From Branchiostoma floridae (lineage: Eukaryota; Chordata; Leptocardii; Amphioxiformes; Branchiostomatidae), in assembly GCF_000003815.2 (NCBI RefSeq), contig NC_049994.1, positions 13,571,989 through 13,635,988 on the forward strand: a stretch of 64,000 bases of DNA, read 5' to 3'. The first letter of the stretch is position 1; each line of letters starts with the position of its first letter. Positions 1 through 12,860 of the stretch are shown here, piece after piece. Under the pieces are notes generated by a model. The model was not told where the DNA came from, did no database searches, and saw only the letters and a program-made list of their open reading frames with translations. A program made the position numbers and the translations under genes.

Positions 1-48
1 CAGAGTTTTAAAAAACGGTTGTTGTCTAGTATAATATCTTTCCCTGAG

Positions 49-188
49 TAAATTGCTTTGTGCTGACTGATTTTGACCTAAAAGTGAATGGCCCACACAA
101 TGAGAGCATCTTTGTTTATGACCCTAGATCGGGGCAGACAGTGCCAGACACTGATGTGTATTCAACACTATTCAGGCAAGATTCAGGG
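49..188 (+). CDS. Possible internal coding exon of an unidentified gene
   Basis: One frame is open from about 49 to a GTAGGT donor-like site at 189 and would read through ...FVYDPRSGQTVPDTDVYS.... The acceptor side (CTTTCCCTGAG ending at 48) is weak. The composition looks more protein-like than the neighbouring DNA, but I recognise no family and there is no second exon to confirm it. It could be chance, or a piece of a gene or transposon that extends left of the window. Confidence 0.2.
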
Positions 189-815
189 TAGGTTCTGTCA
201 TTTTTCTTGACAACACACAACTTATCCAACTTCCACACATCTGATTTGCTAATATTTACTAACCTTGTCTTGATCTGTCCACTCCGTCCAACTCCAAAGT
301 TAGTCCGGATCCGGGTAGTAAAATTCAGTGCTCCCACCAAAACATTACGTGCGGCAACTTGGCTATTTATTACTAAACAGACGCCGAATTCTGGACAGAG
401 GAGCTACCAAGGCCTACCTGCCTTCTTACTCCTATCTACAGAGGAGTTAAGAGCCTCTGCCTGGTTTAGGTAAACCCTGGTAAATAAAAGTTTAAAGCTG
501 CGCGCCAGAAACGCGCGCAGAATTTGTTTTCAAAGTTGACAATACGTTGTGATGGCAACAAAACGCGATGTTGTGATGATCAAATCGAGACTTGTCCTTA
601 TCGATCTGCATTGTCAAAATGCTATACTAAAGACCAAAAAGAATTAAATTGAATCCACAAAAACGCGCTAGGGTAAGGGTCATTTCATAGGGTCATCCGA
701 AGGAGGATAATTTAGGATTGAGATGCGGTCAATACTACATTTTATGCGGTCTTTGTGACCTTTGGCCTGATTCAGGGACCATCCATTGATAAAGGGAGGG
801 GTGCGCACCACAGGA
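189..815. other. Non-coding stretch, nothing recognised
   Basis: Short unsupported reading frames only. A small GCGCGC-rich inverted motif lies at about 498-521. No gene, RNA or complete mobile element could be identified. Confidence 0.4.
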
Positions 816-816
816 A

Positions 817-1063
817 AAGTAAGTAAGTGCAGCGCAGAAGAGTAAGTGCAGCGCAGAAGAGTAAGTGGCTCGCGCAGAAGAGTAAGTGGCTCGCGCAGAA
901 AAAAGTAAGTGTGTTGAGCAGAAAAAAGTAAGTGTGTTGAGCAGAAAAGTAAGTGTGTTGAGCAGAAAAGTAAGTGTCTTGAGCAGAAAAGTAAGTGTCT
1001 TGAGCAGAAAAGTAAGTGTGTTGAGCAGAAGAGTAAGTGTCTTGAGCAGAAAAGTAAGTGTGT
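817..1063. repeat. Minisatellite of about 20-bp units carrying GTAAGT
   Basis: About 12 tandem units of 19-23 bp. Each contains a GTAAGT core followed by GTGTTGAGCAGAA-like sequence; the first units vary as GCAGCGCAGAA and GGCTCGCGCAGAA. Read on the + strand, nearly every unit offers AGTAAGTG, close to the metazoan 5' splice-site consensus. The long reading frames on both strands here are artefacts of the repeat. Confidence 0.9.
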
Positions 1064-1544
1064 TGGACATTGTTGATATCGGCCACGGTAGACATGATTA
1101 TATTGTAAGAAGAAATTCAAAAGTGTTCAAAATTGTAGTTTAGCAAGTCACATACATTGTGTCTGTGAAACAGGTTTGCAGGTACCTGAACAATAGGCAG
1201 GTGTAACTGGACAGGTGTGTTCAACTCACCTGAGTGGCAACTCAGTTGTTAGTCACCATGGTGGGCAACTTAATTGTCACACTCTTTTCAATGGAGAAAA
1301 CTGAAGAAAAAGAAGAATTATGTCAGTAATTTTCACAAGCAGTACTACCAGTTTGTTATGGGTGATAAAAAATTCACCTTGCTTGTGGAATGTACCATTT
1401 AGAAATAGGGGTGAGCTGAACCCAATCTTTTTTATGTCTGCCAAGTTGATGAGAATATTCCTATTTCCCACTTGGTAAAGTTGTCCTCTATGCAATTTAT
1501 CATTGTTGAAAACTATTTAAATCATCATCCTTTCCTTTTACACT

Positions 1545-2105
1545 TCCTACCTTTACAGGAAGTAGAAGTGTTTTGCTTCCCCCCCCCCCCCCCCAACATT
1601 TCTTGTTTTTCTGTCTATTTTCTAACAACACTTCCTGCCCCTATAGGAAGTGGAAGTATTTTCCTTTTTCTGACATATCTTCTTGTTTTTCTGTCTATTT
1701 TCTACCAAACAGAGCCTCTCACCTAACATAGACACCTTTTGAAATCATAATCCTTTCCTTTTACTTTTACACTTCCTGCTCCTATAGGAAGTGGAAATGT
1801 TTCTTTTTTTTGCTTTTCTGTCTATTTTCTTACAGTGTCTCACCTAATATAGGCACCTTCCCTGTCAATAAGGGGTACTTGTTCAGTTGTTATGCTTTTT
1901 TCCTCAACATGTCTTGTTATTCTGTCTATTTTCTACCAAACAGAGCCTCTCACCTTATATAGACACCTTCCTTGTCAATAAGTGGTACTTGCTCAGTTGT
2001 TGTTTTGCTTTTTTTTCTGACATATCTTCTTGTTTTTCTGCCTATTTTCTACCAAACAGAGCCTCTCACCTTATATAGACACCTTCCCTTGTCAACAAGT
2101 GGTGC
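1545..2105. repeat. Pyrimidine-rich tandem repeat (about 5 degenerate units)
   Basis: Degenerate units of about 80-130 bp recur. The core CTGTCTATTTTCTACCAAAC lies near 1690, 1920 and 2035, with shorter versions near 1607 and 1815. It is followed by AGCCTCTCACCT and TATAGACACCTTCC. Three units start with a small palindrome, CTTCCTnnnCTATAGGAAG (about 1545, 1631 and 1771). A 15-C homopolymer lies at about 1580. The core plus CAG resembles a 3' splice site, but no exon follows. Confidence 0.8.
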
Positions 2106-5100
2106 GTATTGACTCAGACCAGACCAGGAGGCCATGACTGAAATATAAACCTGTCATTCTCAGCACTAGTGTTTATTCTGTAGGTTGTTTAGATAATAGG
2201 CTCAGTGCCTGAATCAACAACAATAGCCACAGTATTGGGGTATTAATCAATGGAGAGGGAGGGAATTGCCCTGACCACAAAGTTTTAAAACTAACAAGTA
2301 TGAAAAACTTCATTGTTTCATACGTGAAAACAGGTGAAAATCTACATCTATTTATACACATACACAGTTTCAATTGTTTGCCCTGACTGGCAGAAGTTAC
2401 AAATGAAATTGCCAAAATGGAGTTCAACTGTATGAAGCTTTTTGAAAGCTTTAAAGTTTAAGCACTCAAATTGTTCCAACTCAAGTTACACAAAACGTGC
2501 AGCTGTTCATTCTAGTGTTAATTTGAGAAAGTTAACAAATAACTTGTCTTAAAACATCCCTTCCTGTCATCCCTCTAAAACAGGATACAAGCCCTGAGAG
2601 CAGAAGGTATGAACTCTGTCTGCCCCTCTACGTGTAGATTCTTCAAACAGTTGATGTTTTGAAAACTTACTTGAAGTTCATTCTGTTTCCTTGTTGATTG
2701 ACGGTTACCTTCAGTTGCTGGCCTTCTGTCCAAGGATATCACCGAGATAGCTGGAAGAAGGTGGAGTTTTTGTCAGAATCAGCAAATGAAGTGTCTAAAA
2801 AAGCTACATATCCAAATGATCCATCTTTAATGATACCAACGTTTCCTTTTTTTCATAAATGACTTGCCTTATGCAGTTGATGAACTAGAATTGTTTTACA
2901 TACAGTCCTCAATCATTGCAATGATTTTCTGGCTGTCAATCTCTTGTCCTACAACACATCAGATTGTGATCTTTTTCCCCTTTTCTACAACCCAGGTAGA
3001 AGACATTGTGATTTGTCCTCCTAACATCTGCTTAGATATTACACCCAGGTCAGGAACAGGGATATAAATGTTCAAGGTGGGTCGGGGTCACTGCATGGAA
3101 ATGTGGATGTGTGCACCTTTGGCTGACCTCTGGGTGTGTATACATGTATCAGACACACCAGCAAAACACATCACATCGACCAACATTTTGTGAAAAGCTT
3201 ATTCTATTACCTTTTGGACATCATTCAATCAACTCAATAAGCTGTATATACCACTCAAGTTCAGACTTTGTCTAAAACTTTATAACATTCAAAAGATGGC
3301 AATTGATGCACTGAAACCTTGGCAGTGACATGTAAGGCTGAGTATAGCATAAACACAGAAAGCTTTTCTTAGTTCTAAAATACAAAGACGGAAAGTAGTA
3401 GTGCAATGAATGAATCAAAAGTGACACTTTCTAACTCTCAAAACTTCTAGAAATGCACCTAAACAGAAGAGGAAGTGTAATCTTTCGTTTCCCTTGTTTC
3501 CCTGGTTGTTGGGAGTGAATTTGAACTTAGCCTTGATGATAGACTGTTCTAATGGTGACCTTTAGTTTTACCAGTACTTCATCCTGTGACTTGTTCCCCC
3601 TTTAATTGGTATGTCAGGTCGTTTTGTAAGGTGAGTTCCTATTATTACTGGAAAGGGAAGTGGATGAGTGACATTTCCTGTGAAGGAAGTGTCAACAAAC
3701 CCTTGATTGAACATTTTCTGTAGGAGGGAAAATGGCTAAATTACCTCCTCCTGACCCAGTTTATGTTGAACTAAGAGTCCCATTATCAAACTTGACCTTC
3801 GGTTTCCTGACGTCTACCCACCAACCAAATATATGAATTCATCTATAGCTTCTGGAGTTATGCTGGCAACAGACACAAACGGCACCCAAGACATAACTTC
3901 TTGGCAAAGGTGAAAAGAAAAGAAACAGAAACTGGAAAAAAAAAACCTTCTTGTGTGATATATTGTCAGGATTATAAAGTTGATCTTAGAGTCATAATTC
4001 ATGTGATCATCATTGCTCTGCTGGTTTTGTCTTTGTGACAGCCTCTCTCTTCTTCCTTGTTCCTTTGATTGTCTAAACTTCCCGTTTTTTCTTACGGAGC
4101 ATTAGTCACTTGGTAACTTCCCTTTTTTTCCCCTTTCCCACTCACTTTCCCTTGAACATTCAGCAGTTTTTGCCAACAATCTACAGTGGTGAAGTTACAG
4201 AAATATACAAACTTTGGTATTTTTTCAGTCTAATAAGTTGATTACACAGCTAAGGTTTAAATGTAAAAACTGCAGGTAGTTTCCTGAATAATACTCTAAT
4301 GTCTATCAAAATGCAGCCACAATTAAATATAATATAATCTTTACACTTTTGGGTGTAAAAGAAAAATTGATTTGACACAGTGTCATACTGTAACAACAGT
4401 TCAGAATCTCTACTGCAGAAATTATTGTGGTACTGCTTCCAGGCCATGAACCAAGCAGGGGTAGGGAAATAACTCATATACCAAACATTGGTACCTCTCC
4501 AATGTTATTTATAACACTCGTAACCAGTGAGCCTATCTTCAATGTAAGCTTACAGAGCTTGACTTGTAAGTTGTAGCTTTCAGTTTCACTGCCCCTGTAG
4601 TTATTATCTCCTGGTGACCTGCCTACAAGGAAGTCAGTTGTTCCAGACCATTGCCCACCCAGTATTCTTTGGTCTTTTTTTTAGACCAATTTTCTGCATG
4701 CCTTCTTCGGACAGTGACAATGTTCTTTGGCCTGTTGTTGTCCGCATGTGCTCTTTAACCTTTACACAAAATTGGTACATTTCTTCTGCGGAGGAGGTGT
4801 ATTTAATGTTGGTGCCAGCTAATGTTTGTTTGTGCAAGGGGGTAGGTGTTTGGATCAAAGGAACTGTTTGGAAAATGTGGAGATCCAGATGTAATATTCT
4901 CAACGTCAGAAGTACAGTAGGCTTGATTTGTAAATTATCTTCTACATCCATGAATAGTTTCATCATGTTTGAAAATAAAAGAATATTAGAGTTCTTGGAC
5001 CACACTTAAATTCTCCCTCTTTAGTCTTACCTGCAAATGTTTCTGTAGCATTGCCCTGAGTAAGGTAACAGAGGGACTACTGAAACTTTGGCAGATGCCA

Positions 5101-6713
5101 AAGAATTTGGTTGTGTTCCAGAACTGTAACATCCTTAGTACAGGTGAAAGTACAAATTATTGTTTCTCACATATAGGAGGACTTTAACTTTTAACTCTTG
5201 GTTGCTCAAAAACTTCCTTACCAAGACAAATTAAGGATGAAATGTGTCAGAACTACTGAACCTTCCCTCAGGTGAACCCAATAGCTTTACCTCCACCTTC
5301 TTCTGCCATCTGCAACTTCAAAGGTTTTCTTGGCCTGTTAAGTGTAAACTTTCCATCTGTTTCCCATTACAAAAGTGTCACTGGAATGTGTTTCTGCAGG
5401 TATGGCTTTATTCATACCTGTCAAGGGTCTTCAAACACGAAACTCTTCTTTTTTCAATGGTAGATCATGTTGTACCTTTGGTTTGTTAAGTTAGATGTCA
5501 GTCCACTTGGATTGCTATGTACATTAGTGGCAGTTTTCAGAATGATTAATGCAGCTATTACACACCTATCACTGTTGCTGTGATGACTTGTTGTAAACAT
5601 GGGTGGTTTTCATTTATTTTCCCAGGTGGCCTTGGGGCTGGCGTGACCCCCTTTGGAAGAGGTCAGCGGTGAATGAAAGATGGCCGCCTTTTACACACCT
5701 TGTTTGGTATTGTGTCTTTGGGGGTGATCAAAATGACAGTCCCACAAAATGGTTTCATGATCGCAAGGTCACCTTGAAATGGAAAGGGGGTTCATAACAC
5801 CTTTATTGGGGCTGTACCTCCGGTTGGTGAAATGACAGCTGTCACAAACTGGTTCAATGTATGAAGGTCACCCTGATAATTATGGAGGTAGAGACTGCTT
5901 CTCCCAATTACCTGGTTCTAAAGCAATTAGTTTGACCTTCAAATTACAAGTGTTAAAAACTTTGTTTTAGGGGGAGAGTAGGACATTATAAGTTATCACC
6001 TGGATACCAGATCTTAATAATGATTATCTAACCCCATCAGTGTTGATAATTTTCTTTTTCTTTGGCTGTGATACATGTAATTTTCAAGTTCAACCAAAAT
6101 GGTGGTCAAAAAACTCTACAATTGTACCCCCATGGGGCATTGCCACCACACCCCAGTTGTCTCCCCAGCTACTGCACACCTTTCTGCCCATGTCATCCAG
6201 CAGGAGGTGTGACTAATTCTAGGGTGCAGCTGCTAGCCAGCAACTGAGGGGACAACTGCTGAGTCAGGGGTGGAATTTTTTTCTGAGGGCTTCACAGTTT
6301 TTGCTTGTTGGTGTTGTAGACAGGTGTTGGGTTCCTCTTTTCCTGCTGAAACAACATCTTTTTATTGCTAAAAGAGGATGGTACATTTTGTCTTAGAGCA
6401 GTATGTCAAATTTTTGTATCACAGAGTCCGAAGCAATATGATTATTGCATTTTTTCCTTCTGAAAGCTGAAAAGTTAAATTCAATTAAGACAAACCAATC
6501 TCTACAACTGGATAATATCTGGAAATTATTTTTAGATGTTTTGAGTGACATCCAGTGTCACTAGGAAAGATTTTTTTTATTAGAATATAACTTTCAACCT
6601 TAACGCATGGTGTATTTCATTTAACTTTCTACTATCCTTTTAGGGCAAGGCGCATATTGTAATTTTTTCAGATTCATATTAGTTACATGTAGCAAGAACT
6701 TGCCTTTATTATT
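2106..6713. other. Non-coding stretch, no gene recognised
   Basis: AT-rich DNA with short frames only. Two overlapping opposite-strand frames near 4614-5009 match no family I know. The segment 3780-3935 (CCCATTATCAAACTTGACCT through CAGACACAAACGGC) recurs in diverged form at 47,780-47,900, so it is a dispersed repeat. Confidence 0.5.
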
Positions 6714-7816
6714 ATTACCTCCATGAAAAAATGGAGGTATAGTTTTGAGTGTGTCTGTCTGTGTGTGTGTCTGTGTGTCTGTGTGTCTGTGTGTGTGTCT
6801 GTGTGTCCGCATATTTGTGGTCAGCATAACTTGATAACCTCTTGATGGACTACAATGATAATTGGTCTGTGGGTAGGGGTTGGGAAGACGAAGGTCAAGG
6901 TCAATTTTGGGCCCCCTGGTATGTGGCCTTGGTACTGCAGCGCAACTTCCGGTTTTGCTATCTCGGTGTTCTGAACAAGCTATGGTCACGATTTTTGAGT
7001 ATTAGATAGCTCTTATGCTCAGGAAAAAATGACATAAGTTTGGGCCCCCTAGCGTCTAGTTTTGGGATAGCAGGGGCATTTTTGTCAAAAACTTCTGACT
7101 AGGATAACTCAAGAAGGGAAGAACGGATTTTCATGATTTTTGGTATGTAGGTACCTTAGACAATGTTGTACAAGATAAAATACCAATTATGCAAAATAGG
7201 AGTACATTTGGATAATTAATGAGAATATTCTATCATAGCAGTTTTTTCAATGTATCTCTTGTCCCGTACGTGATATGGTCGTGACATTTGGGTGGTAGAT
7301 AGCTTTTAGCGTCATGACAAAGTGGGGCAAGTTTCAGTCCCCTAACATTCAATTGTGGAACTGCAGGGGCGTTTTTGTCAAGACACTCCAAAGAGGATAA
7401 CTGCAGAAAGGAACGGCGGATTGCCTGCATTTTAGGTATACTGGTAGCTTAGGCAAAGATGTTCATAACGATATACATGTTATGCACATGAGGACATCAT
7501 TTGCATAATTAATGAGTAAGTTGTATAATTCCATAATTTCAATAACTTTACTTCAATAAATGTAAGACATGTATATTATGATAGATGGAACATAAGCAGA
7601 TGCCAAATATGCTAATGAGGAACTGATTTGCATAATATATGCAAAAATTGCAAAACTGCTCAATGATTAATGATGGGAATTTTATACTTGACATATGTAT
7701 GTTAGTCAATGATGAACATCACCATGCATGAATCATGAAAATGTGCAAGTCATTTGCATAAAATTTACAAAAGCTTGAATATTTCATGGAGGTATGAGGT
7801 CGCCGAACTCTAGTTT
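6714..7816. mobile_element. Non-autonomous hairpin-ended DNA element, about 1.1 kb
   Basis: The left end (6714-6746) is a hairpin, ATTACCTCCATGAA then ATGGAGGTATAG. The right end (7782-7816) reads TTTCATGGAGGTATGAGG then TCGCCGAACTCTAGTTT, so ACCTCCATGAA is also a terminal inverted repeat. Inside are a TG microsatellite (6750-6807) and two diverged tandem units of roughly 300 bp, each with a GGATAACT...GGAACGG...TTTTTGGTATGTAGGTA-like stretch. No transposase was found. A second element at 60,343-62,344 has the same layout. Confidence 0.7.
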
Positions 7817-9392
7817 CAAAGATCATTACTATTTATACAGGTTTAGAATATGTTGGAACCCTATAGTGAAGCCTGGGAGGTATACTCCTTTGTGCCAGGC
7901 GACTTTTATTCCATCCCATATGAAACACCTGCTTGGTTTCGTCACACAAGGCTGCCGCACACTTTGATGTCCTCGTGCTCACTGCCTGTAAAAATGAGAG
8001 TACGGCAGGGGGTAGGCTAATACAACCCCAGGTGGGCTCCCCTCTATTTTTACCTGAAAAGGTTTGCCTCGTTTCTTCAGAAATCCAGGTGGTAGGGTCT
8101 TCAGGTGTTGGTGAAGTGTGTGTTTTGGATCCAGCTGTTTTTCGGAGGAAGGAAATGGATTTGCGAGGGTTTTTTGTTGTGTGAAATATCAGAAGAACAT
8201 GTCTGTATAGGTGTATTTAGTTTATTCCTGACACATCAATATATGTATAACATAATGATGTGCATGTAGAGATAGAGAGATACTCAGAAGGAAAGAGAGA
8301 GACAGAGAGAAATGAAAATATGGGTAGAAGTATAACTGAGAAAAGGTAAATTTGCTTCAGAAACAAGAAAATGTGACTTTTTCTCTGCTTGATTTAAAGG
8401 TGATGTTTTAAACAAAGTTTACTCAGAAAGGTAAAAAAATTTACAAAATTCCAAATGTCAAATGTTTGAAATATATTTCAACTTCAAATAGTATCAACTA
8501 GCTTTTCACATCAACATGATAGATGTTAAACTTATCAGTGTCCTCAAACTGACAAAGAGCCAAAAACTGAAAAAGCAAATTCTGTTGAAGTCTGTAACAA
8601 TATTTTGTCACTAAAGCTATTGTTTAGCTAACTGTGATACTACTCTTACATTGTTACAACTGTAGATTCTCGTGTGATGTCTGAAAGCATTTGTTCAAAG
8701 GCTAATCTGCATAACGAACTTAACAGTGTCAGAAAAACAAGAAACCGGGAGCCTGGGAAAACCAGCGGGGGATTCGAACTCCGCACTCGGAATCACAAAG
8801 GCCAGGTGGAAGCGGCCGTATACACAACCTATTGGAAAAGCACTTGGGCTGGATTTTTGTGGGCTAAATATTTACCTTACAGGTATGGAGGACTGCCAAA
8901 GTGCTGGTCGTTGTTACTTTACACGTCAAAACTCAGCTCTCGTTCGCCGGAGGTAAACAAGCCAAAATCACAAGACCAGGTGTTTCTTGAAATAGTTGAA
9001 CTGTAATTTTCAACACAAAAATTGGACTCACCCAAATTTTGGGAAAACCAGCGTGTTTCTATCACTACTGCTCAATGATGTTCTGAATTTCAAAAGTAAG
9101 AAAGTGGATGTGTATTGCGTGTAACAAATTCGTTGTGTCAAAGGGGATTGTTGAGAAATAAAAGAAACCACTTTTTTTTATAGAAAAAAACATCTTTCTC
9201 TCGTAGACATACTTGCTTATCACCTTTTGCCATTCACTTTCATCAATATTTTACATTTGTTGATTATTAGTTTGTAAGGTAATTTTCCAGGTGGTCTTTG
9301 TTGTTATTTTTGTTAATCCCATTTCTAGCTGTATAATTTCAATCGTTATAAATAAGCTGATATAGTTGACAACGAAAGTGTCAAATGGTTGG
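7817..9392. other. Non-coding stretch, nothing recognised
   Basis: GA-rich low-complexity DNA at about 8268-8312. A tRNA B-box-like GAGTTCGAATCC on the minus strand near 8766-8780 is not accompanied by a foldable tRNA. ACTCACCCAAATTTT near 9026 matches the terminus of the inverted-repeat element at 37.47 kb. No gene is supported. Confidence 0.4.
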
Positions 9393-9690
9393 AGTGGATG
9401 TTTGAAAAGTGAGTTGACCAGGTATGCTCAGGGGTACGCTGAAGCTGTTGTTTGATATATGCATTTGACTTTGATATTTGTGCATATTGCCTTTAGTATG
9501 TGCGAGTGAATGTTTGAAAAATGAGTTGTCCATATATGTTGAAGGTATTGTTTGATATTTCTGCATATTGCCTATTTGGCAAGTGAATGTTTGAAAAGTG
9601 CACTGTCCAGGTAAACTGAAGCTGTTGTTTGATGTATGCCTCAAAGTTTGACTTTGGTATTTGATAATTTGTGCATATTGCCTGTATGGC
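9393..9690. repeat. Three-copy tandem repeat, about 80-110 bp
   Basis: GAATGTTTGAAAAGTG-like starts recur near 9395, 9507 and 9585. Each is followed by GTCCAGGTA-, GAAGCTGTTGTTTGAT- and TGCATATTGCCT-like segments. Confidence 0.75.
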
Positions 9691-12660
9691 AAGGGGTGGT
9701 GATTAAACAACACAGTAGGAAGCCCTATAGGTTTTCCACACCTAACACTCAGGTAGGGAAATGGCAGATGTGACAACAACAGACATACGCGCAACAAAGG
9801 ACGCTGCATCACAAAAACTCGCTTTGCATGAGAATAACTGGGACTGCTATTGTTGGGTGGCATTGAACACCTTTTTACTTCTCACAGAGATTCTGCATTT
9901 GAAAGGATTTCGGTGTTTTTTATGCATTTGGTGCCTGAGGTGTGTTTGTATATTGTCAGTGAGTTTCTGTGGTGCTGTAAAAGTAGTCTCAAATGCAATT
10001 ATTTAACACGAAATTGAAGCTATAAGTGTGCAAAACTCATTGAATTTCTGAAGGGTATTTTTTTATACCCAAATTAGTTGATTACTAAACTTCAGAAATG
10101 GCATAAAATGTTGAATTAAAGAAAAATACATTGTATGGGGAATGGGAATAAGAAACAAATTGATAGTTAAAAAAACAAACCATATTTCTCGTCAAATTGG
10201 AAGAAAATCAACATTTTCATGCAAATCTTCGTTGGCTGAAATTAGGTGATGGCAAGAAAAGAAAGAGGAGAATTGTTTGTAGAACTGTCCCCCTGACCCC
10301 CCATGTGACTGTCACACTACACTGAGGTAGACACACAATTGTTTGCACATGCAAATTACAGCATTCAGCTCCCAGGTAACTGTTCAGGACGGTGAAACAA
10401 TGGTCTGAATATCAAAAGAGATGCTTAATTATGGTGTTCATCACAAGGGAGTGCTTCTAGAGTGGGAGACAATGACGGCGAGTGTTTTGGTTAGCATCAG
10501 GAAAAGAAGTGTGGCCGTTTCCCACAAACATCGGGGAAAACAATGGCCAATTATGCCGTCCCATCCACAGAATTACCTGACCGTGCCAAACCCTTTGTCC
10601 AGTGATCACTGCAAAACAGCTTAGATTATCATAATTAGGAGTGAAAAGAGGCAGAAGAGAGGGAATTTTCCATGTGAAAAGGTAAGATTGGGAGGTCACA
10701 TATTTGCGGTGATACCTTGACGGCATTTGTGTGACAAAGGGAGGGATGGAATGTTGTGTTACAGGGGACAAACTGTTGGAAACTGTTCAACAGTGACAAA
10801 TTACAGCTTAACTTTGAATTTTGACTGACACTGGTAATTTTGGGCTGCCTCACTGCCTTGGAAGTCAAATGTCTTGACAAACTTATAAGATAGAACTCAC
10901 ATTCAAAAGCTTGTTCATTCAAAAGAGGTCTAAAACTGACGAGTAAAGTAAAACAGAAGGCTTCAAAGGTAAGCTAGACTCCAAATTTGTAATGTCCTTG
11001 AGAATTCCTTGAAATCAGTGTTAGATTAGCCAATAACAAATCAATGAAATTTGGAATGCCAGTTTGGATGGCCAGGGAAGGTGTTCAAGTATCCTGGTTT
11101 CCATGGTTACCAGATGCAGCCGATGAAACCTGCACTTAAACCCTTCTCATTACCCAGTTTAGTTACCATGACAACACAGGAGACCACCTCTGAGACAGGT
11201 ACTGTTATAGATTCAAATTTTTGAAATTTTACGAGTCTACTTAGCAAGTACTCAAATACTCACTGTATAACAAGATGGCTACACATTTTTTAGAAGGAAA
11301 TTTTAGTTGATCTTGATTTCATTTTGACATTCCAAGGAAAAAAGTCATTTCTATTGCATGGCTTTAGAAAATTGAGTTATTCACAACGGTTGCTCGCAAA
11401 GTTTTGTGTACGAGAAAGTTATCATGGACTAAAGGCAGACTTAAGTACATTTGGCTTGAAAGAAGGAAGTAAGAAGTAAAGGTGTCATCCATTCTGGAGT
11501 TTTGACATGTTTGCAGATCAGATAGGTTTGTGTTTTCACTCTGGAGAGCCATTGCTGTGCAGATACAACAACAAAGAGAGAGTACTTTCTCTGGATCTTC
11601 TGAAGCAAGGCAGTCAACAGTGCTGTGTCAAAAACTGTAGAAAGATACCAGTGAAAGATAATAACGTTTGAGACAAAGTTTTCCTGAGGAAAAATGGCTT
11701 AAGAACGTGTTTGTTGTGTAGTGACATTATGGTGTTAGTGTTGGTAATTATACAATGAGGATGCTATGAAATTGAGACATGAGAGGTTGTGTCTTATCTG
11801 TGTGTTTTCTTGGCTGAACAGGTAATCTTAGCCTTCAATCTTCGTGCACAAGCTCTATCTAAAGCCAGGCGTTTTAGCTGCCTAAAATGTGTTGCTGATA
11901 AAAGTGGTTGGGGGGAAAATGCTGGCTTCCTGTCGCGTTATCGCTGACGTTTAGAGTGCATTCAGGTCGCACAAAAGGTACAAGATAAGGCTGCGAATAT
12001 GGTGCTACCTTTTTCATGCCGGACTTAATGCATGAGCAGTCAAATTTCAATAAGCCGTGGACAGAAAGGAAAAGATAAACACCGACGTTAAAACTGGCCC
12101 TGGGTGGTTTTCAGGCAATGCCACGGAAAAAAGGAAGAGAAAACTTCGCTATTGGGAATTCGGGGACCCAAAGGAGTTCCATTGACACTCTGATGAAATT
12201 TGATATGCTGTGTCATTTTTGATGGTGTCAAGGTGTATGATATGACCTATCTCTACATAATAGCATCTCCTCTTTGGTTAAAAAGACTGTTTGAAGGGGA
12301 AAAACACATTCTACAGAAAACATAGCTAGGAGTTACTAGTATCTTTATACTATAATTGTAAATAGATGGTAGAGAGGAAAGTCAGTAGACATGTAGATGC
12401 ATTCCTCTTGCTGAAGTTTGAATTGAAATTTTTCGTTTTTGGTGGACGCCATAGCCTGAGTAGCAGCCTTTTGAGCTTTACTCAGTTCTCATGATCCCCA
12501 CCATAGCTATGGAAGTCACTGACAAAGTGGCATCAAGCCAAAATGGCTGGCACCAAGGCTAAGATTGAAAGAAACAAGAAAATCATCTTAATGTTTCCTT
12601 TCAAGACAGCCAGGTGGGGTTAAGTCTCTGACCCTGTCATTGGGAAAGGTTAAAATGACC
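9691..12660. other. Non-coding stretch, no gene recognised
   Basis: Only short, composition-poor frames. Many scattered CAGGTA/CAGGTG words occur, but there is no exon with coherent borders. A small frame starting MPRKKGREN at about 12,118 was examined and not accepted. Confidence 0.4.
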
Positions 12661-12734
12661 AATAACAAGTAATCCAAGGGCAGTAGAGAGCCTTCGCCCA
12701 ACAAAACTGTCAGGTACGTCTCACAGCGAGCCCT

Positions 12735-12793
12735 CACCTTGGGCTGCGCACCTGTCAGCTTCTAATAACGACCGCGTCTTCGGCACTCAGGTG
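12735..12793. promoter_or_regulatory. Candidate paired E2-box (ZEB-type) site
   Basis: CACCT at 12,735-12,739, CACCTG at 12,749-12,754 and CAGGTG at 12,788-12,793 lie in a short GC-richer patch. The last two are 33 bp apart. ZEB proteins are known to contact two CACCT(G) boxes at once with their two zinc-finger clusters, at tens of bp spacing and in variable orientation. Use of this site by the neighbouring ZEB gene is inference. Confidence 0.35.
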
Positions 12794-12860
12794 TCAATAA
12801 CCCGAGTGATGAGATGGCCAGGTCTCGAGATATTATTCCTGGGGCGAGGCCAAGGTAATC

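Noticed and set aside
817..1063. CRISPR array
   Set aside because: Units are contiguous with no unique spacers, the genome is eukaryotic and there are no cas genes. The same holds for 54,766-55,017.
680..1143. Several long frames on both strands
   Set aside because: They arise from the GTAAGT minisatellite, whose unit is near 21 bp; the predicted proteins are pure repeats.
4614..5009. 131-aa and 123-aa frames on opposite strands
   Set aside because: They overlap in mirror frames, have no recognised domain and no splice or promoter context.
12117..12240. MPRKKGREN... frame as the missing first ZEB exon
   Set aside because: It does not resemble the basic RRKQANPRR-type N-terminus I know for ZEB, and the frame continues to a stop without a donor in the right phase.
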